From: Dichomitus squalens LYAD-421 SS1
Lineage: Eukaryota > Basidiomycota > Agaricomycetes > Polyporales > Polyporaceae
Length of the DNA: 64,000 nucleotides
Direction of reading: 5' to 3'
Assembly (NCBI RefSeq): GCF_000275845.1
Contig: NW_006766925.1
Location: 33,316-97,315, forward strand
Position 1 is the first letter of the stretch; each line of letters begins with the position of its first letter. Below, piece by piece: positions 1 to 11,600 of this stretch. A program made the position numbers and the translations under genes. The notes beneath the pieces were generated by a model, which was not told the origin of the DNA, ran no database searches, and was given only the letters and a program-made list of their open reading frames with translations.

Positions 1-1
1 C

Positions 2-214
2 CTCAACCCGCCTCATCATGACTCCGAAGTCGCCCTTGCTGCTTACACGAAGCCTCGCACCCCGCTCGAGCGCATCACCTGCTTCAAGTGCTCGAAGAAG
101 GGCCACTATCAGCGTGACTGCCCCGAGCTTAAGACTGAAGAGGCCCATTACGCGTTTTCGGCAACCGTTAGCGCCGATCAGCTTCTTGCCGAGAAGGAGA
201 CGGAAGCGTGGTAA
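2..214 (+). CDS. LTR-retrotransposon Gag C-terminus with CCHC zinc knuckle (partial)
   Basis: This open frame enters from the left edge and ends at a TAA at 212-214. It holds one retroviral-type zinc knuckle, CFKCSKKGHYQRDC (C-x2-C-x4-H-x4-C), which in Gag proteins binds element RNA during packaging. A short acidic tail follows, ending in KETEAW. No protease, integrase or reverse transcriptase follows; the stop is only about 145 bp from a polypurine tract and LTR. The frame is therefore either the end of a gag-only non-autonomous element or a deletion derivative that lost pol. A cellular CCHC protein is less likely because of the LTR directly downstream. The start lies outside the window. Confidence 0.7.
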   Translation, partial: LNPPHHDSEVALAAYTKPRTPLERITCFKCSKKGHYQRDCPELKTEEAHYAFSATVSADQLLAEKETEAW

Positions 215-356
215 ATGCCCCGATTAAGGGGATGTATTAGACTTATCGTACGTTATCCCTTATTTGTGCGGACACAACCCCTCCTTCCTTGCTCGCTGTT
301 TCCCTTATCCCCGCCCCGTTCCATTTGTTTGTTATCCTTCGCTCGTTGCCCGCGCT

Positions 357-370
357 CGCTCGAGGGGATG
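357..370 (+). other. polypurine tract before the 3' LTR
   Basis: The sequence CGCTCGAGGGGATG, ending in a purine-rich run, directly precedes the TGTTGGAATCC that opens the LTR. This is where plus-strand DNA synthesis is primed in LTR retrotransposons. The call rests on position and base content. Confidence 0.5.
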
Positions 371-954
371 TGTTGGAATCCTGGCGTCAAGATGGCGAGC
401 TCGCGGAACGAGCGCCACAGGTCCCGCCCCCCGACGGATACCCGCGCCCTTATCTACCCCTATTCTACTGTGTATATAAGGTCTATTGTATGTACTATGT
501 ACGGCACGCGTTTACACCGGCCAAACGCGAATCCCATTTGTGCCCGCTTGCCCTCGAACTTCTACAAGGATGACTCTACCCTCCCACCAGAGCCCACCTC
601 TGCTGTCAGGATCGGACTCAGCAGACTGCTTTCAGGTATGTACATGCGTGAATTGCTTATGTACCCCTGGCTAACCAGAAGCCTGGTGGACCCGGCATCT
701 CTGTAACGTCGACGCTAGATGCTGCAGTGCTCCACCCCATGTCCTGTCAGAAATTGGCTGTTTCAGGCGACCTTGGTGAGTGCTCGTGTCCCCATTCGGT
801 TTGCATTCTTTATACCTACCTACACCTTCATCTCCATTCGCTCGAGCGTAATGTTCATCGAGGTGCTTCTCACTTCTCCCGAGACCTTACAACCCACATT
901 CTCTGCTCCTCTCACGCACACATAAAGCCCACTCTAATGATGTGACAAATAACA
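371..954 (+). repeat. 3' LTR of a Copia-like retrotransposon (right end approximate)
   Basis: It begins TGTTGGAATCC, a common start of Ty1/Copia LTRs, right after a polypurine tract. A TATATAA promoter box lies at 473-479, as expected inside an LTR. The most plausible 3' end is the AACA at 951-954, giving TGTT...AACA terminal inverted ends and a length near 584 bp. This end is inferred: the 5' LTR and target-site duplication are outside the window. Confidence 0.5.
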
Positions 955-1880
955 AACCGATTCTCTCCACCTCATGCAAAGACCGGATCACCGGGTGCAT
1001 ATTCCTCCCGCCCCCTCAACCCATTCACGGAATCCGCCCCCGAGCTTTCGGACATCTATGCAGTCGTGACATCCGCCACGCGAGGGACTCACAGGACGTG
1101 TAGAATCTGCGAATCAACGTCTGGGATGTCGGGATTCGCATCATCGACAACGCTGGTCGTTAATACGGGCAAGAATCACAATCTTTTCGGCATGTACGCT
1201 TGAAGAGGAAGAGGACGGGCGAAATCTCAAGCACCAGCCTTCGAGGGCAATGGCAGGAGCCTAAAGGCTCAAATATCGGAGTGATCGGTATGCATGCACC
1301 GCGCTTCCAGTCCGCGGGCTAATCGGCGATCAAGTTCTGTGCGCACACAGTGTGTCGGAGACACCGGAAAGCACTAAGTATGTAGTGTTCTGTGCGATTC
1401 TCCTGCCGCCCGTCCGCTGCTGCTTCGCATTAAGGTGGCAACGGCCTCGGCATTTCCGGAGGCGAGCTGCGAGTGGACTTTGCCGCAGCCCGTTTCCGGG
1501 AGGTGCGGAGTATACACTCCTTCCCCGAGATCGGAGTATAGTCCTGCTGTCGGCAAGTCTACCCCCGCTCTCACTTCGCATGCACCTATTGATCCCTTGG
1601 TTGAAGCGCAGATTCGGACTTACCTTGTATGGACACTTTCCGCACATGCAACTCCCGAGATGGCTCTTGTTGGGACGGAGATCTAGTGGACCGCTGAATG
1701 CAGACAAGGGCGGCCATTCACTGGGTGCGCGCTTCGCTTTGGCCACAATCCCCGATCTTACTCTTGGAGTCTTGAACGCCTACCGCACCCTCCTGAAGGT
1801 CTTGCGGCATATCGGACAATCACTGCGGTCTACAGCTTTGCGGCAAGATTCTCCATGGCGATCACTCGCTTCGTGGCCGG
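955..1880. other. no supported gene
   Basis: Open frames occur on both strands (for example 1352-1885 on plus and 1330-1746 on minus), but none shows a recognisable domain and they overlap antisense. I see only upstream sequence of the GST gene that follows. Confidence 0.4.
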
Positions 1881-1887
1881 TATAAAG
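1881..1887 (+). promoter_or_regulatory. TATA box of the first GST gene
   Basis: TATAAAG lies 95 bp before the GST start codon, a usual distance for a fungal TATA element. Confidence 0.45.
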
Positions 1888-1975
1888 ACCTGGAGGTGTA
1901 ACTGCTGAACGACACACGATCCAAAGCAGACATTCGTTGGCCTACAGTCATCTAATCGATCAAGCACACGCTACC

Positions 1976-2907
1976 ATGGTTCAGAACGGCCAAATCACCT
2001 TCTACACTCACGTTGTACGCCAATCTTCGTATTAGACTTCTCGTGGATCGAAGCTAATCTCAAGCGTTCATAGTATTCTCCCTACTGCCACCGGGTGCAT
2101 ATCGCCCTGGAACAAGCCAAGGCCAATTACACGTCTGTCAACATCAACCTGATGGACAAGCCAGAGTGGTACGACAAGAAGATTAACACCGTTACAGGCA
2201 AGGTATGTCACGCCCCCTACGCAACCCACTCTCTGAGGATGGAATTTTAATCCTCCGCCCCGTGCAGATCCCGGCGCTCACGTACGGCGGCCCCAAACAC
2301 CCTCCCGGTGAGCCCTCCCCAGAGGCGGCCGTGCTCGTCGAGTCCGGCGCCATCCTCGAGTTCCTCCACGAGACATTCCCCGAGGCGCTCCTCCTCCCGT
2401 CCGACCCGATCCGCCGCGCCAACGCGCGCATCTTCGTCTCCATCGTCGACAACAAGCTCATGGACGTCTTCCGCGCGTACTTCGTGGATGGCGCCCCCGC
2501 GAGCACCCTCCTCGCGGGCTTCGAGGCGCTGCAGGTGCGCCTCCCGCCGGTCGGTGCCGATCGGAAGGGTGGGTTCGCGGTGGGGGAATGGAGCATCGGG
2601 GACATCGCTGCTGCACCGTTGTTGGCGCGCATCGTGATGCTGCTCGAGCACGACATCGGGAGGTTCGAGGAGGGGGATGGGCCGAAGACGTTGGCGCTGC
2701 TGAGAGGCCCGAAGTATGCGAGGATCATGAAGTACTTGGAGGACGCGAAAAGGTGGCCGAGCTTTGTGGCCACTTGGGACGAGGTGAGCTTGGCGCTTTG
2801 CGTCGTCGACGCTCGCGCGGTTGTCACGAGAGAATGTGCTGACTGGTTCGTCTTAGCCGACTGTGCTGGCCATTTGGCAGAGCAACCCGTTCTTCCAGCG
2901 TAGCTAG
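1976..2907 (+). CDS. glutathione S-transferase family protein (paralog 1)
   Basis: Four exons (1976-2014, 2074-2202, 2268-2783, 2857-2907) give 244 residues. The N-terminal thioredoxin fold starts near residue 8 and carries SPYCHRV where Omega-class enzymes have the catalytic C-P-[FY]-x-x-R; the catalytic cysteine position is serine here, with a second cysteine three residues on. A DKPEWYDKK segment and the cis-proline region IPALTYGG follow. The all-helical C-terminal domain contains VGEWSIGDIAAAP, the usual N-capping GxxSxAD-like motif. Such enzymes conjugate or reduce xenobiotics with glutathione in the cytosol. Two paralogs lie near 33 and 37 kb and share the motif order. The start is fixed by the TATA box upstream and by the conserved first exon. 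Confidence 0.85.
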
Positions 2908-3153
2908 GGCGATTGGCAGCCCTGTTAGTTTGCGAGTAAGGATGTGGGGTCCAGTACAGTGGTTCTATAGACATTGACTTTTGGTTCGTGAAAGCTACAC
3001 TGTCTTCATGCCCGATAAGCACGCATGTCGGACATAAGTCACTAGTGGGAAAGTTCGAACTCCGTCCATGCTGTGCAGAATAGTGCATCCGCCGAGGCCC
3101 GTCGACTACTTGAGTACATCGACCCACGCCCGCTGCAACCTCGACTAACCTCA

Positions 3154-5087
3154 ATGAAGATGTCTTCTTCGCAGAGCAACCTATCTCAGCTCACTGATGA
3201 CGCCCTCAAATCCCTCGAGAGGGTCGGGAAGTCGATCCTAGATCAATGCAACGTTCTGCGCACGAGTAAGTCTTCTGTGCGCATTGCGGCTTGGTTGCTT
3301 GGATAACAGACCTGGATCGCAGATCATCCATCGGTAGGGGCAGAGCTTGCTGTACAGGAACCCATCAAGCGCGCGACTTATCCTCATTAGCAGATACAAC
3401 CTGGGCAGGTGAAGACACTGGCGCTTTCGACTCTCTCGTCCAACCAAAGCATCCTGAACACGATGCGTCCTATCAATCTATTTCCCCCCGAAATCCTCAT
3501 CCTCATCTTCTCGTTCGTGCCTCGACGCAATCCTATCCCTACGGACACAGAGGGGAGACCCTGGCCCTTCGAAATCCCCGACGTCAGTATCTACCTACAG
3601 CTGGCGACGGTTTGTAAACACTGGTGCAACATCATCCTCGGGACTCCGGCGCTGTGGTCTGTGGTGTCCGAGGCCATGTCGTTCCTTGGTCACCGGACCC
3701 CGAAGCTGTGGTATCTCGCCCGCTGCCCTTGCGGCCCATTGACTGTCAACATCTTTGAGAAAGTCTCACCTAGGATGCGGCGGTTGCTGAAGAACGAAGG
3801 GCATCGCATCCAACAACTGCACATAGGACACCTCATTGGCACGGAAGCTACGGACGCGGTGGACTCAATGCTCTCTCTTTTGCTATCTCTCCCCGCTGCA
3901 GAGCTCGAGCATTGCAAGATCACACTCGCGCACACGGACTCGAATTACAGAAAGGAACCCACGGTACTCTTATTCTCGGGACACGGAGAGAACCTGCGCT
4001 GTCTGTACCTTGAGAAACTCTGGTTCTTGCCCGCCAACATCTTTCCAAAACTTAGGTTTCTTACTATCTATCGGTACTACGTCTTTAGTGACCCCATTTG
4101 GAGCATCGAAGATCTCTTCAAATTCTTGGCGGGCAGTCCCGATCTGGAAGAGCTGCACATGTGTGGAATCGCTCCCCACCAAGTCCTGCCCCTCTCTCGG
4201 CGGGTACAACCACTGTCGTACTTCCTCGTCTTCGTATCTTCGTCCTGATGTTGCGAGGCCACCCGATTGCATACACACTTCAGACCCTCTTTCCAACCCT
4301 TCAGCTACCACCCACGTGTCGGCTTCGGCTCGAGCAAGTCAAGATCGACGAGTTGCACGCGATCTCGACCGCCCTCCTATCCTTAGGCCAACCATTCACG
4401 CGGATGCGTCTGACTCTCACACGTCGTACCCGCTATCTATCCGACCCTCCACTTCAAGAGAGTGAGCCGTGGGACTGGTCACTTGTCCTTGCGTCTTCGC
4501 AGTCTGAAGGGTCTGGGGGCGTCTGGATCCGCCTTGAGGCTGCCGATGCGGCCGCCGTTCCCAGCCTTCTTGGGCCCAAATTCCGCAAACTCTCGTTCCT
4601 AGAGAATATCGAGGAGTTGTGGCTTACGAGCAACCTCTTCTCGGAGGCGCTGCTTCGCCGCATATGCCTTCCACCGAACGTTCGCGGCCTCGCGCTCACC
4701 ATCCTGAACGGAGGCGTCTTGACCAGGTTCTTTGCTCCGGTGATGCTCGTCAGTGCTCAGCTCGACACGTTGTGCATTTGCGTTCTGAGCGCAGATTCCG
4801 TCGGTGCCGTGAAAGACGCACTCACGAATACTGGCTTGGCTTTGGGTCCTATGCCAAAGCTCGACCCCATCCGTCGCGTCGCTGTGGGTTATGCCCAGTC
4901 GACGCCACTGTACAACATGCATAAAGGTGGACCTTCGTTGCGGGGCTGCGGCGCAGGGACGGAAATCAGCTGGATAGGCCGGATCGCGTGGCGGAGCGGG
5001 GACGAGACCGAGATGGACAGACTCCTAAGTGCTGTTCCTCGACTGGTAGACAGTCCTGCGACAATCCGAGCTGGTTGGCCACAGTGA
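3154..5087 (+). CDS. F-box protein, gene model disrupted
   Basis: The central exon reads LFPPEILILIFSFV then LATVCKHWCNIILGTPALWS, the basidiomycete F-box pattern; such proteins recruit substrates to SCF ubiquitin ligases through Skp1. A leucine-rich C-terminal half follows (LPRLRIFVL, IEELWLTSN). The gene is not cleanly open. The likely first exon (ATG at 3154, LTDDALKSLERVGKSILDQ) ends in phase 1 at a GTAAGT donor near 3267, but the F-box frame needs a phase-0 junction and is preceded by an in-frame TAG at 3388-3390. The F-box frame also closes at 4248, while the homologous continuation lies in another frame from about 4180. Either a small unseen exon and an assembly error are involved, or this is a decaying paralog. 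Confidence 0.6.
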
Positions 5088-5714
5088 TCATGATGAATGC
5101 ATTAGGAGGCCAGACAGCAGCAGAGTGGGGAAGAAAGTGTTGTTGTCTGTCCTCTAGTAGGTTGACAATATATATACGTATTGTATTAGGGCACGGCTCC
5201 TGTCCGAGGATCGATCGACGACCGAAGAGAAATGTGTCTGAGACACGTACACATAGACACATCACTGCGGATCAGTGCGCCGAACTCGCTCGCCTACAGC
5301 GAATCCGATTCTTCGGCCTCTTCATGGTCTTCGTGAAACGAAGGCTGCGCTCCCAGTGCCCCAATAAAGTCACCGGTGTTTCTCGAACCCTGCCATTGGG
5401 ACGCGAAGTCCCCCAGCGATATCGACCTAGTCGAGTCACACAGCCTGCGCTGAACCTTTTGCAGGCTGATGAGGAATCTCCCGATGAGGAGCGAAGTAAA
5501 TCTGGATGAGATATCGCACTTAAATTCTGGTGTCTCGGCGGAATGCGCACGTACGTACGGTTGCTCAAAAGTACCAATCACGCTCGTCGGACCAGATGAC
5601 ACATCCGCAACCTGCTCAACGTCAGACAAATACTACGACAGTACGGTCGAGCTCACCGCGGACACAGTGAACGCGACGTGGAGTAGGTTCAGGATGAGTA
5701 ACATTCTATAACGT
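5088..5714. other. no supported gene
   Basis: Downstream of the F-box gene. Open frames on both strands (4988-5509 plus, 5272-5629 minus) overlap each other and show no domain. I see nothing else. Confidence 0.4.
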
Positions 5715-6948
5715 GAGAATTTGATTATTGACCGAACCGACCACTGGCACATCACTTACAAGAAGTAAGCAGTCCCTGTTTGGCGGCGTCAGAGAGATGC
5801 AGAACCAGAGACGTTGAGGACAAAACACTTGATTCAGGACGTACCATCAAGAAGGAGGATGCTTGCGAACGTGGGCTTGCCTGAATGATGGAGGGGCGAT
5901 TGCGCGGGCATGCGTGCTCGATACCATGACAGATACAAGACCACGATATCGGAAGCAATGAGAGAACACCGCATCGCCACGGTCACTGAAACCGGGCAGT
6001 CTAAGCTGACGACATGTGCTCATTAAGCCTCCACCTACATCTGTCATTCAGGACATCAGAAAGCGTATCCTTTGAAGGCAAGATTGAGAGCGCTCACCTG
6101 ACAATTGTGCTCGGCGATAGTGTATGGACAACGACGACACCCTCAGCCGGATCGTTCACTATGTGCGTCCAGTAGGCGTTGACCTTGCGTATAGTGCATG
6201 AACCGTCACGTCTCGCTGCCGACTGAATGGTGTTGAAATAGAGGTACACACCAGCAGATCCATAAGACCGGGAAGCGCAGAAAGCACGAAAACGAATGTT
6301 GACACGAGGCGTTGGCAAGACTGTGCACACAACGCGTACGATCTAATCGCAGAAAATACTGCATAGGAAGCCTCGTCCAAACATCTGGGTAACGCAGAGC
6401 AAAGAGTGGTCGACGTACTAGCCCAAGGGAGATACTGCATCGCGAATAGCACAGAAGAACCGATATTCACCGCGTTAGCACTAGGGATGGATCAGACCAC
6501 ATATCCCGGGACTGCTCCAGATCGCCGTACCTCTACGAACACGTTAGTCGATCTCACTTTGACATCGCCATGCAAGGTACGACGTACTTCAGGAGACACT
6601 GGGATGGGAGTCACACCCACGACTTGGGTCGTGAGAGTAAGGTATCGGTTGAAGAGGAAGAGGATTGAAGCTCCGGATGCGCGGAATTCCATCCAAAAGA
6701 GAGTGACTTCGCTGCCTAGAGTCAAGAGGAAATCGTGAACAAATAATGCTGCGAAAAGCCACAAATTCTGGGTGTGAGTACAGCTGGAGCGTCAGTCTCA
6801 ATTACAAGGTACGGACTCAAGCCAGCGTATGCCCAGCAATCGCTAAAGCTAAACAAAGGAGTCGCATTTCAAATCGCGTGCACCAACGAACACTGAACTG
6901 CACTCACAAAATCGCGAATATGGCCTGTGCCTCTGAGTTGTCCGACAT
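5715..6948 (-). CDS. probable DUF6533-type integral membrane protein, model incomplete
   Basis: A first exon starts at the ATG at 6946-6948 (MSDNSEAQAIFAI) and splices at GTGAGT. A later exon reads LFVHDFLLTLGSEVTLFW then ASILFLFNRYLTL, the hallmark of the basidiomycete DUF6533 domain: an acidic short loop, a charged turn and a tyrosine-containing second membrane segment. Further toward low coordinates come AVFSAIRSYALC (the R-x-Y-A-L turn of the third or fourth helix), a helix VSTFVFVLSALPGLMDL and TFASILLLDG, which resembles the L-L-R-D-G near the last helices. Between these I cannot join all pieces in frame, and TGA codons follow the last motif. It is either a multi-intron gene I could not fully resolve or a decaying copy. 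The function of the family is unknown. Confidence 0.45.
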
Positions 6949-8671
6949 CCCGAGGCCTTAGAGCGACAACACCCCAGGTGCCGAATGAAAGATACGTTTC
7001 GGAAGGAAATGGCTCTCCTAAGCTTTCCAGACGATGAGGTCGTTTTATATGTATGTCGATTCGGAAGCCGAGAAGCTGTTCGTAGTCAACGTTAGTCAGC
7101 GACCGCATGCAAATGAGTTTCATCTTCTGGTAAGATTTGGGCAAATCAAGTCAAGTAGCAGCGATCTATAGGCATCGTGGGGGGCGAACATGAACGCCAC
7201 TCGCTGTAACAGAGAGAAGATCACCGAGCCTTTCCTTCTCGCGCTCAACTGAGGTAGCCGCACGAAAGTACGAACAGATAGCAGGATTCACGATTCACTC
7301 ACTGACCAGTATCGATACTACGATCACGACGGCGTCATCGTTCTATCAGGCAGTCCAACCCATCATGTGTCCAGCGCGCAACTACCAGAAAACGTTTCCA
7401 CAATCATGGGTATGCGAAGAATATACGTGTTCCCGAGAATGCCTGGGATACCTTGTGCTGGCAAGTCTGCAGATGCACGAGGACTGAGACCCCAGCTCAT
7501 AACGTGTTCCCAGACTCGCAATAATCGAAATATTAGCCTGCAATGGTTTAGCTGCCTAGCTTCGTGTTCGTTACAATGCTCACGACAACCTAACGGAGAA
7601 ACGTCGTCTCAGTTGGCGCCGTATGCCAGTCGACCCGGCCGAATCAAAGCGACGGTATCCCTGGGCCTTGTAGTTGAGAAGATTTCGGCTAGAGGGATAG
7701 TAGTAGGAAAACTGCAATAAGGATATGGCGCACATTCGCACTGACGGCTTGGTTAACGACAGCGAGAGCAACAAGAGGAGCACGAGCGAGCACGATACAG
7801 CGGCGGTCCCAGACGCTGAGGACACTACTTGCCATAATGAGACATACGATGACGTCATGAGGGCAGTTGCGGTGCATCTGGACTTGAGTTGATTAAGTCC
7901 TCGTCGTGCTACAGTACTAGCTTCAGCACGGACGAAGACCGCGCGCTCCCCATTCCTTTCCTTGTAAACAGATGATGGAATCCGGAGAGATCGGCTCTGT
8001 TCGAGCCCCCTGTCAGCCCTAATTACCCAGCCTATTGCTACCATGTGTCAAATTCACCTGGCCACCACTGGCACGTCGAGGGGAACGGAGCTTGATGCAA
8101 TGCGGCCAATATTTCCCCCGATGACCGTCGCTAGTACTTAGCTGCACATGATCGGTACCCTGCTCAATTATCCAAATCAATTACGACCACACCCCGTGGA
8201 TGCATGGCTACCCAGATTTCTCGACAAGTCATTGCCTAGGATGTACCTTATTCCTCGTCATCTTGATCCTCACATCCATTGCCATCTTGGTGAACCCAAA
8301 GGTGGGCTCCAAGGCTCCAATGAAGGGACTGGTATGAGCAATGCACACTACGGAAGAGGATCGCAGGCAAGTACATACATCTCCCACTGACATTAGTCAT
8401 GAGGGGGAGCCATTATATTTTTGTCCATAGTGGTATGACTGGCAACAATGAAATCACCTCATCTCCTGAATTCAAAGATATTGTCAGTATGGACTTCGCG
8501 GGCTGTTGGAATCTGTAGCATGGCGGTCGCGACTGAAGACCTAGACGCTGGATGGACTGCCGAAACAGGCAATACCCGGGGACTGGCCAGAGCCTGGTTG
8601 CGTGTCCTGACACGTCGGTGCTTTACGCCTGGGCGCGAATTCACGAATATCGTTACTTGCCCTCCCCTCTG
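6949..8671. other. no firmly supported gene; possible membrane-protein remnant
   Basis: A minus-strand stretch at 7700-7870 reads VWDRRCIVLARAPLVALAVV, reminiscent of a DUF6533 helix-turn, inside a longer open frame (7580-8044). I could not build a gene around it. 8050-8671 is the upstream region of SEC31 and shows no other gene. Confidence 0.25.
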
Positions 8672-11600
8672 ATGAAACTCAAGGAAATACACAGGACTTC
8701 GACCTTCGCATGGTCGCCCACCCCATCGTTGCCGTCGCTGGCGACCGGTACTGTCGCGGGGGCACTCGATGAATCCTTCAGCAATAACGGGCAGCTCGAA
8801 ATATGGGCCCCGGACTTCCTCGACCGGAAACAATTCGATCTCGGCGGCGAAGGCCAGGCAGGCCCCAAAGGCACTGTTACGACTACTTCACGGTGTGTGC
8901 TTTGATTTGCGACGATGGCGGAGACGGAGGGTTGACTATACGAACCTAGATTCAACCGCCTGGCGTGGGGGTACGTCAATGCGGAACGTCCCCGCGGTCT
9001 CATCGTCGCGGGAATGGAAAACGGAGAGTTGGATATCTGGGATCCGGAGAAGATTGTTGCGAATGCGGAGTGAGTGCAACGTCTTATGCGTCGCGTCCTT
9101 TGCTATAGTACATCACGTAGGCCTGCCGAATCGCTTATCCTTCGCAACAAGACACATACCGGACCCGTGCGTGGACTGGACTTCAATCCCATCCAAACCA
9201 ACCTGTTCTCGTCAGGTGCAGTGAACGGCGAGGTAAGTGTGATTCAAGGGAACATCGAACGACGATCCAACGCGTCTAGTAGATCTACGTCTGGGATCTC
9301 AAGGACCCCAGCAAGCCTTACTCTCCTGGCACGCGTAGTACGAAGCTCGATGAGATCACCGCGCTAGCGTGGAATCACCACGTCCAGTATGCGCTCGCAG
9401 CAGCTAGCAGCTCTGGATACACGGTTGTCTGGGATCTCAGAGGAAAGCGTGAGGTTGCGGCATTGGCTTACGGTGGTGGAGCGGGGACCATGGGCGGGAT
9501 TCAAGGATTTGGAGGGCCTGGTATGGCAATAGGTGGACGAAGAGGAATGAGCGATGTGGCATGGCACCCGGACAACGTACGTGCACAACGTCCGGCTTCT
9601 GTGCGTCTTGACTGACTTGTATCATAGGCTACCCGTCTTGTGACATCTTCTGAAGACGATGCATCTCCCGTGATCATGGTCTGGGATCTCCGCAATGCGC
9701 GTGCCCCAGAGAAGGCATGTAATCTCTCATATGTGGTCCTGTGACGCGCCTGACTTTCGTATAAGATCCTGACTGGCCACGAGAAAGGCGTCCTATCGTT
9801 GTCATGGTGCAAGCAAGATTCAGATCTCTTGCTTTCGTGTGGTAAGGACAACCGCGCCCTGTGCTGGAACCCACAGACGTCGGAGATCATCGGCGAGGTG
9901 AGTTCAGTCACATCCTCTCGCGGCCACATCCTATTGAAACTTCTGGTTGTAGCTTCCCTCTGCAGACAATTGGGCATTCCAGGTCCAATGGTGCCCGCGC
10001 AACCCCGATCTCTTCGCCGCCGCGTTCTTCGACGGCACCATTGGTATTCACTCCATCCAGTCCACCAACGAGGCCAACGATGTACCCCCAGCGACCCCAC
10101 AACCCGATGCCTCTGACATCTTCGGTGCGCCCGGCTTCTCCCGCGCGAGCCAGGCAACGCTATCACTGAAGCATCCTCCAAAGTGGCTTCGTCGTCCCAC
10201 TTCGAGCTCCTTCGGCTACGGCGGCAAGCTTGTCACTGTATCAAACCTGCCCTCAGCACAGGGCAAAAATCAGAGCAGCGTCGTCCACCTGCGCAAGGTC
10301 GTCACCGAGACTACAATCGCTGAGCGGGCACAAAAGCTGCAGCAGTCGATAGAAGGCGGGGGTCTCAAGGACCTCGCGCAGGAGAATACCGCTGCGGACG
10401 AGACGTCGGCGACATGGAAGGCTCTGCTGAGCCTGTTCAACTCGAACTCGAGGGACGAGCTCATCACGCTCCTTGGGTTTTCGAAGGAGGAGATCGCTGC
10501 ACGCGTCGGGGAGGCTGTCGCGAATCTGAAGAAGGCGGCGGAGAAGGCGAAAGTCACAATCGAGCAAGACGTCACGGAGACCGATCTCAAGACTCACGAG
10601 CCTGTTGTCTCCTTCGCCGAGCCCGAGCGCGAAGCCACGCCCGAAGACGAGGAGGGCGACGGTGATACGGACGAGACGGCGTTGGGCGCCGAGGCAACCC
10701 CGTCCGAGCTCAGCGCGTCCGAGACGAGTACAACCCGCCAAGCCGACGGCGAGTCAACCACAACCGCGCCCAGCTTATTCGGAGACGACAACCTGATTGG
10801 TACGCCGCAGGGCGACGCTGCCGCCGACTTCTTCGGAAGCATCGGTACGGCACGCAGCGCTGAGGACGACAACATACGCGTGCCTCATCACAATTACCCG
10901 CTGGACTCGTCCGTCGCGGCTACGATTGGTTCGCGACCCTCCTCTGTCGCTTCGGAAACGCTCAAGGACAACACGTTCAGGATCTACCCAAACGACGAAT
11001 CCGAGACCGACCGCCTTGTCACGAAAGCTCTTGTCCTCGGAGACTTCGAGTCCGCCGTCTCGCTATGCCTCTCTGCGGATCGCTTCGCGGACGCGATCCT
11101 GCTCGCAGTCAAGGGCGGCCAAGACTTGCTTGCGCGCACGCAGAAGGCGTACTTCGAGCGCCGCACGACTGCGTTCCCGTACCTCCGTTTGTTCCAGTCG
11201 ATCGTGACGAACGACCTCGACGACATTGTGCAGAACGCGGACCTGCAGGAATGGCAGGAGATTTTTGTTGTGTTGTGCACATTCGCGAACCAGGAAGAGT
11301 TCTCTGGCTTGGCGGAGCAGCTTGGGCAGCGGCTTGAGTTCCAATCGAACGTCATCAAGGCATCGGGCGCACCGGATGCGGAGGCGAAGAGCGTAGAGTT
11401 GAGGAGGCACGCGACACTGACATATCTTGCTGCGGGGCGGTTGGAGCGGCTTGTGAACATCTGGATCGAGGAGCTTGCGGAGGAGGAGAAGCGACTCGTT
11501 GCGGACCAGGACCACCTGGATGGATCATTGTACACTGCGCACGCGCTTGCACTGCAGACCTTCATCGAGAAGGTCACTGTGTTCCGCAAGGCGATCAACT

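Noticed and set aside
3050..3068. tRNA B-box-like AGTTCGAACTC
   Set aside because: No matching A box, acceptor stem or cloverleaf around it.
2192..3154. 320-codon minus-strand frame
   Set aside because: Covers GST paralog 1 antisense; no domain.
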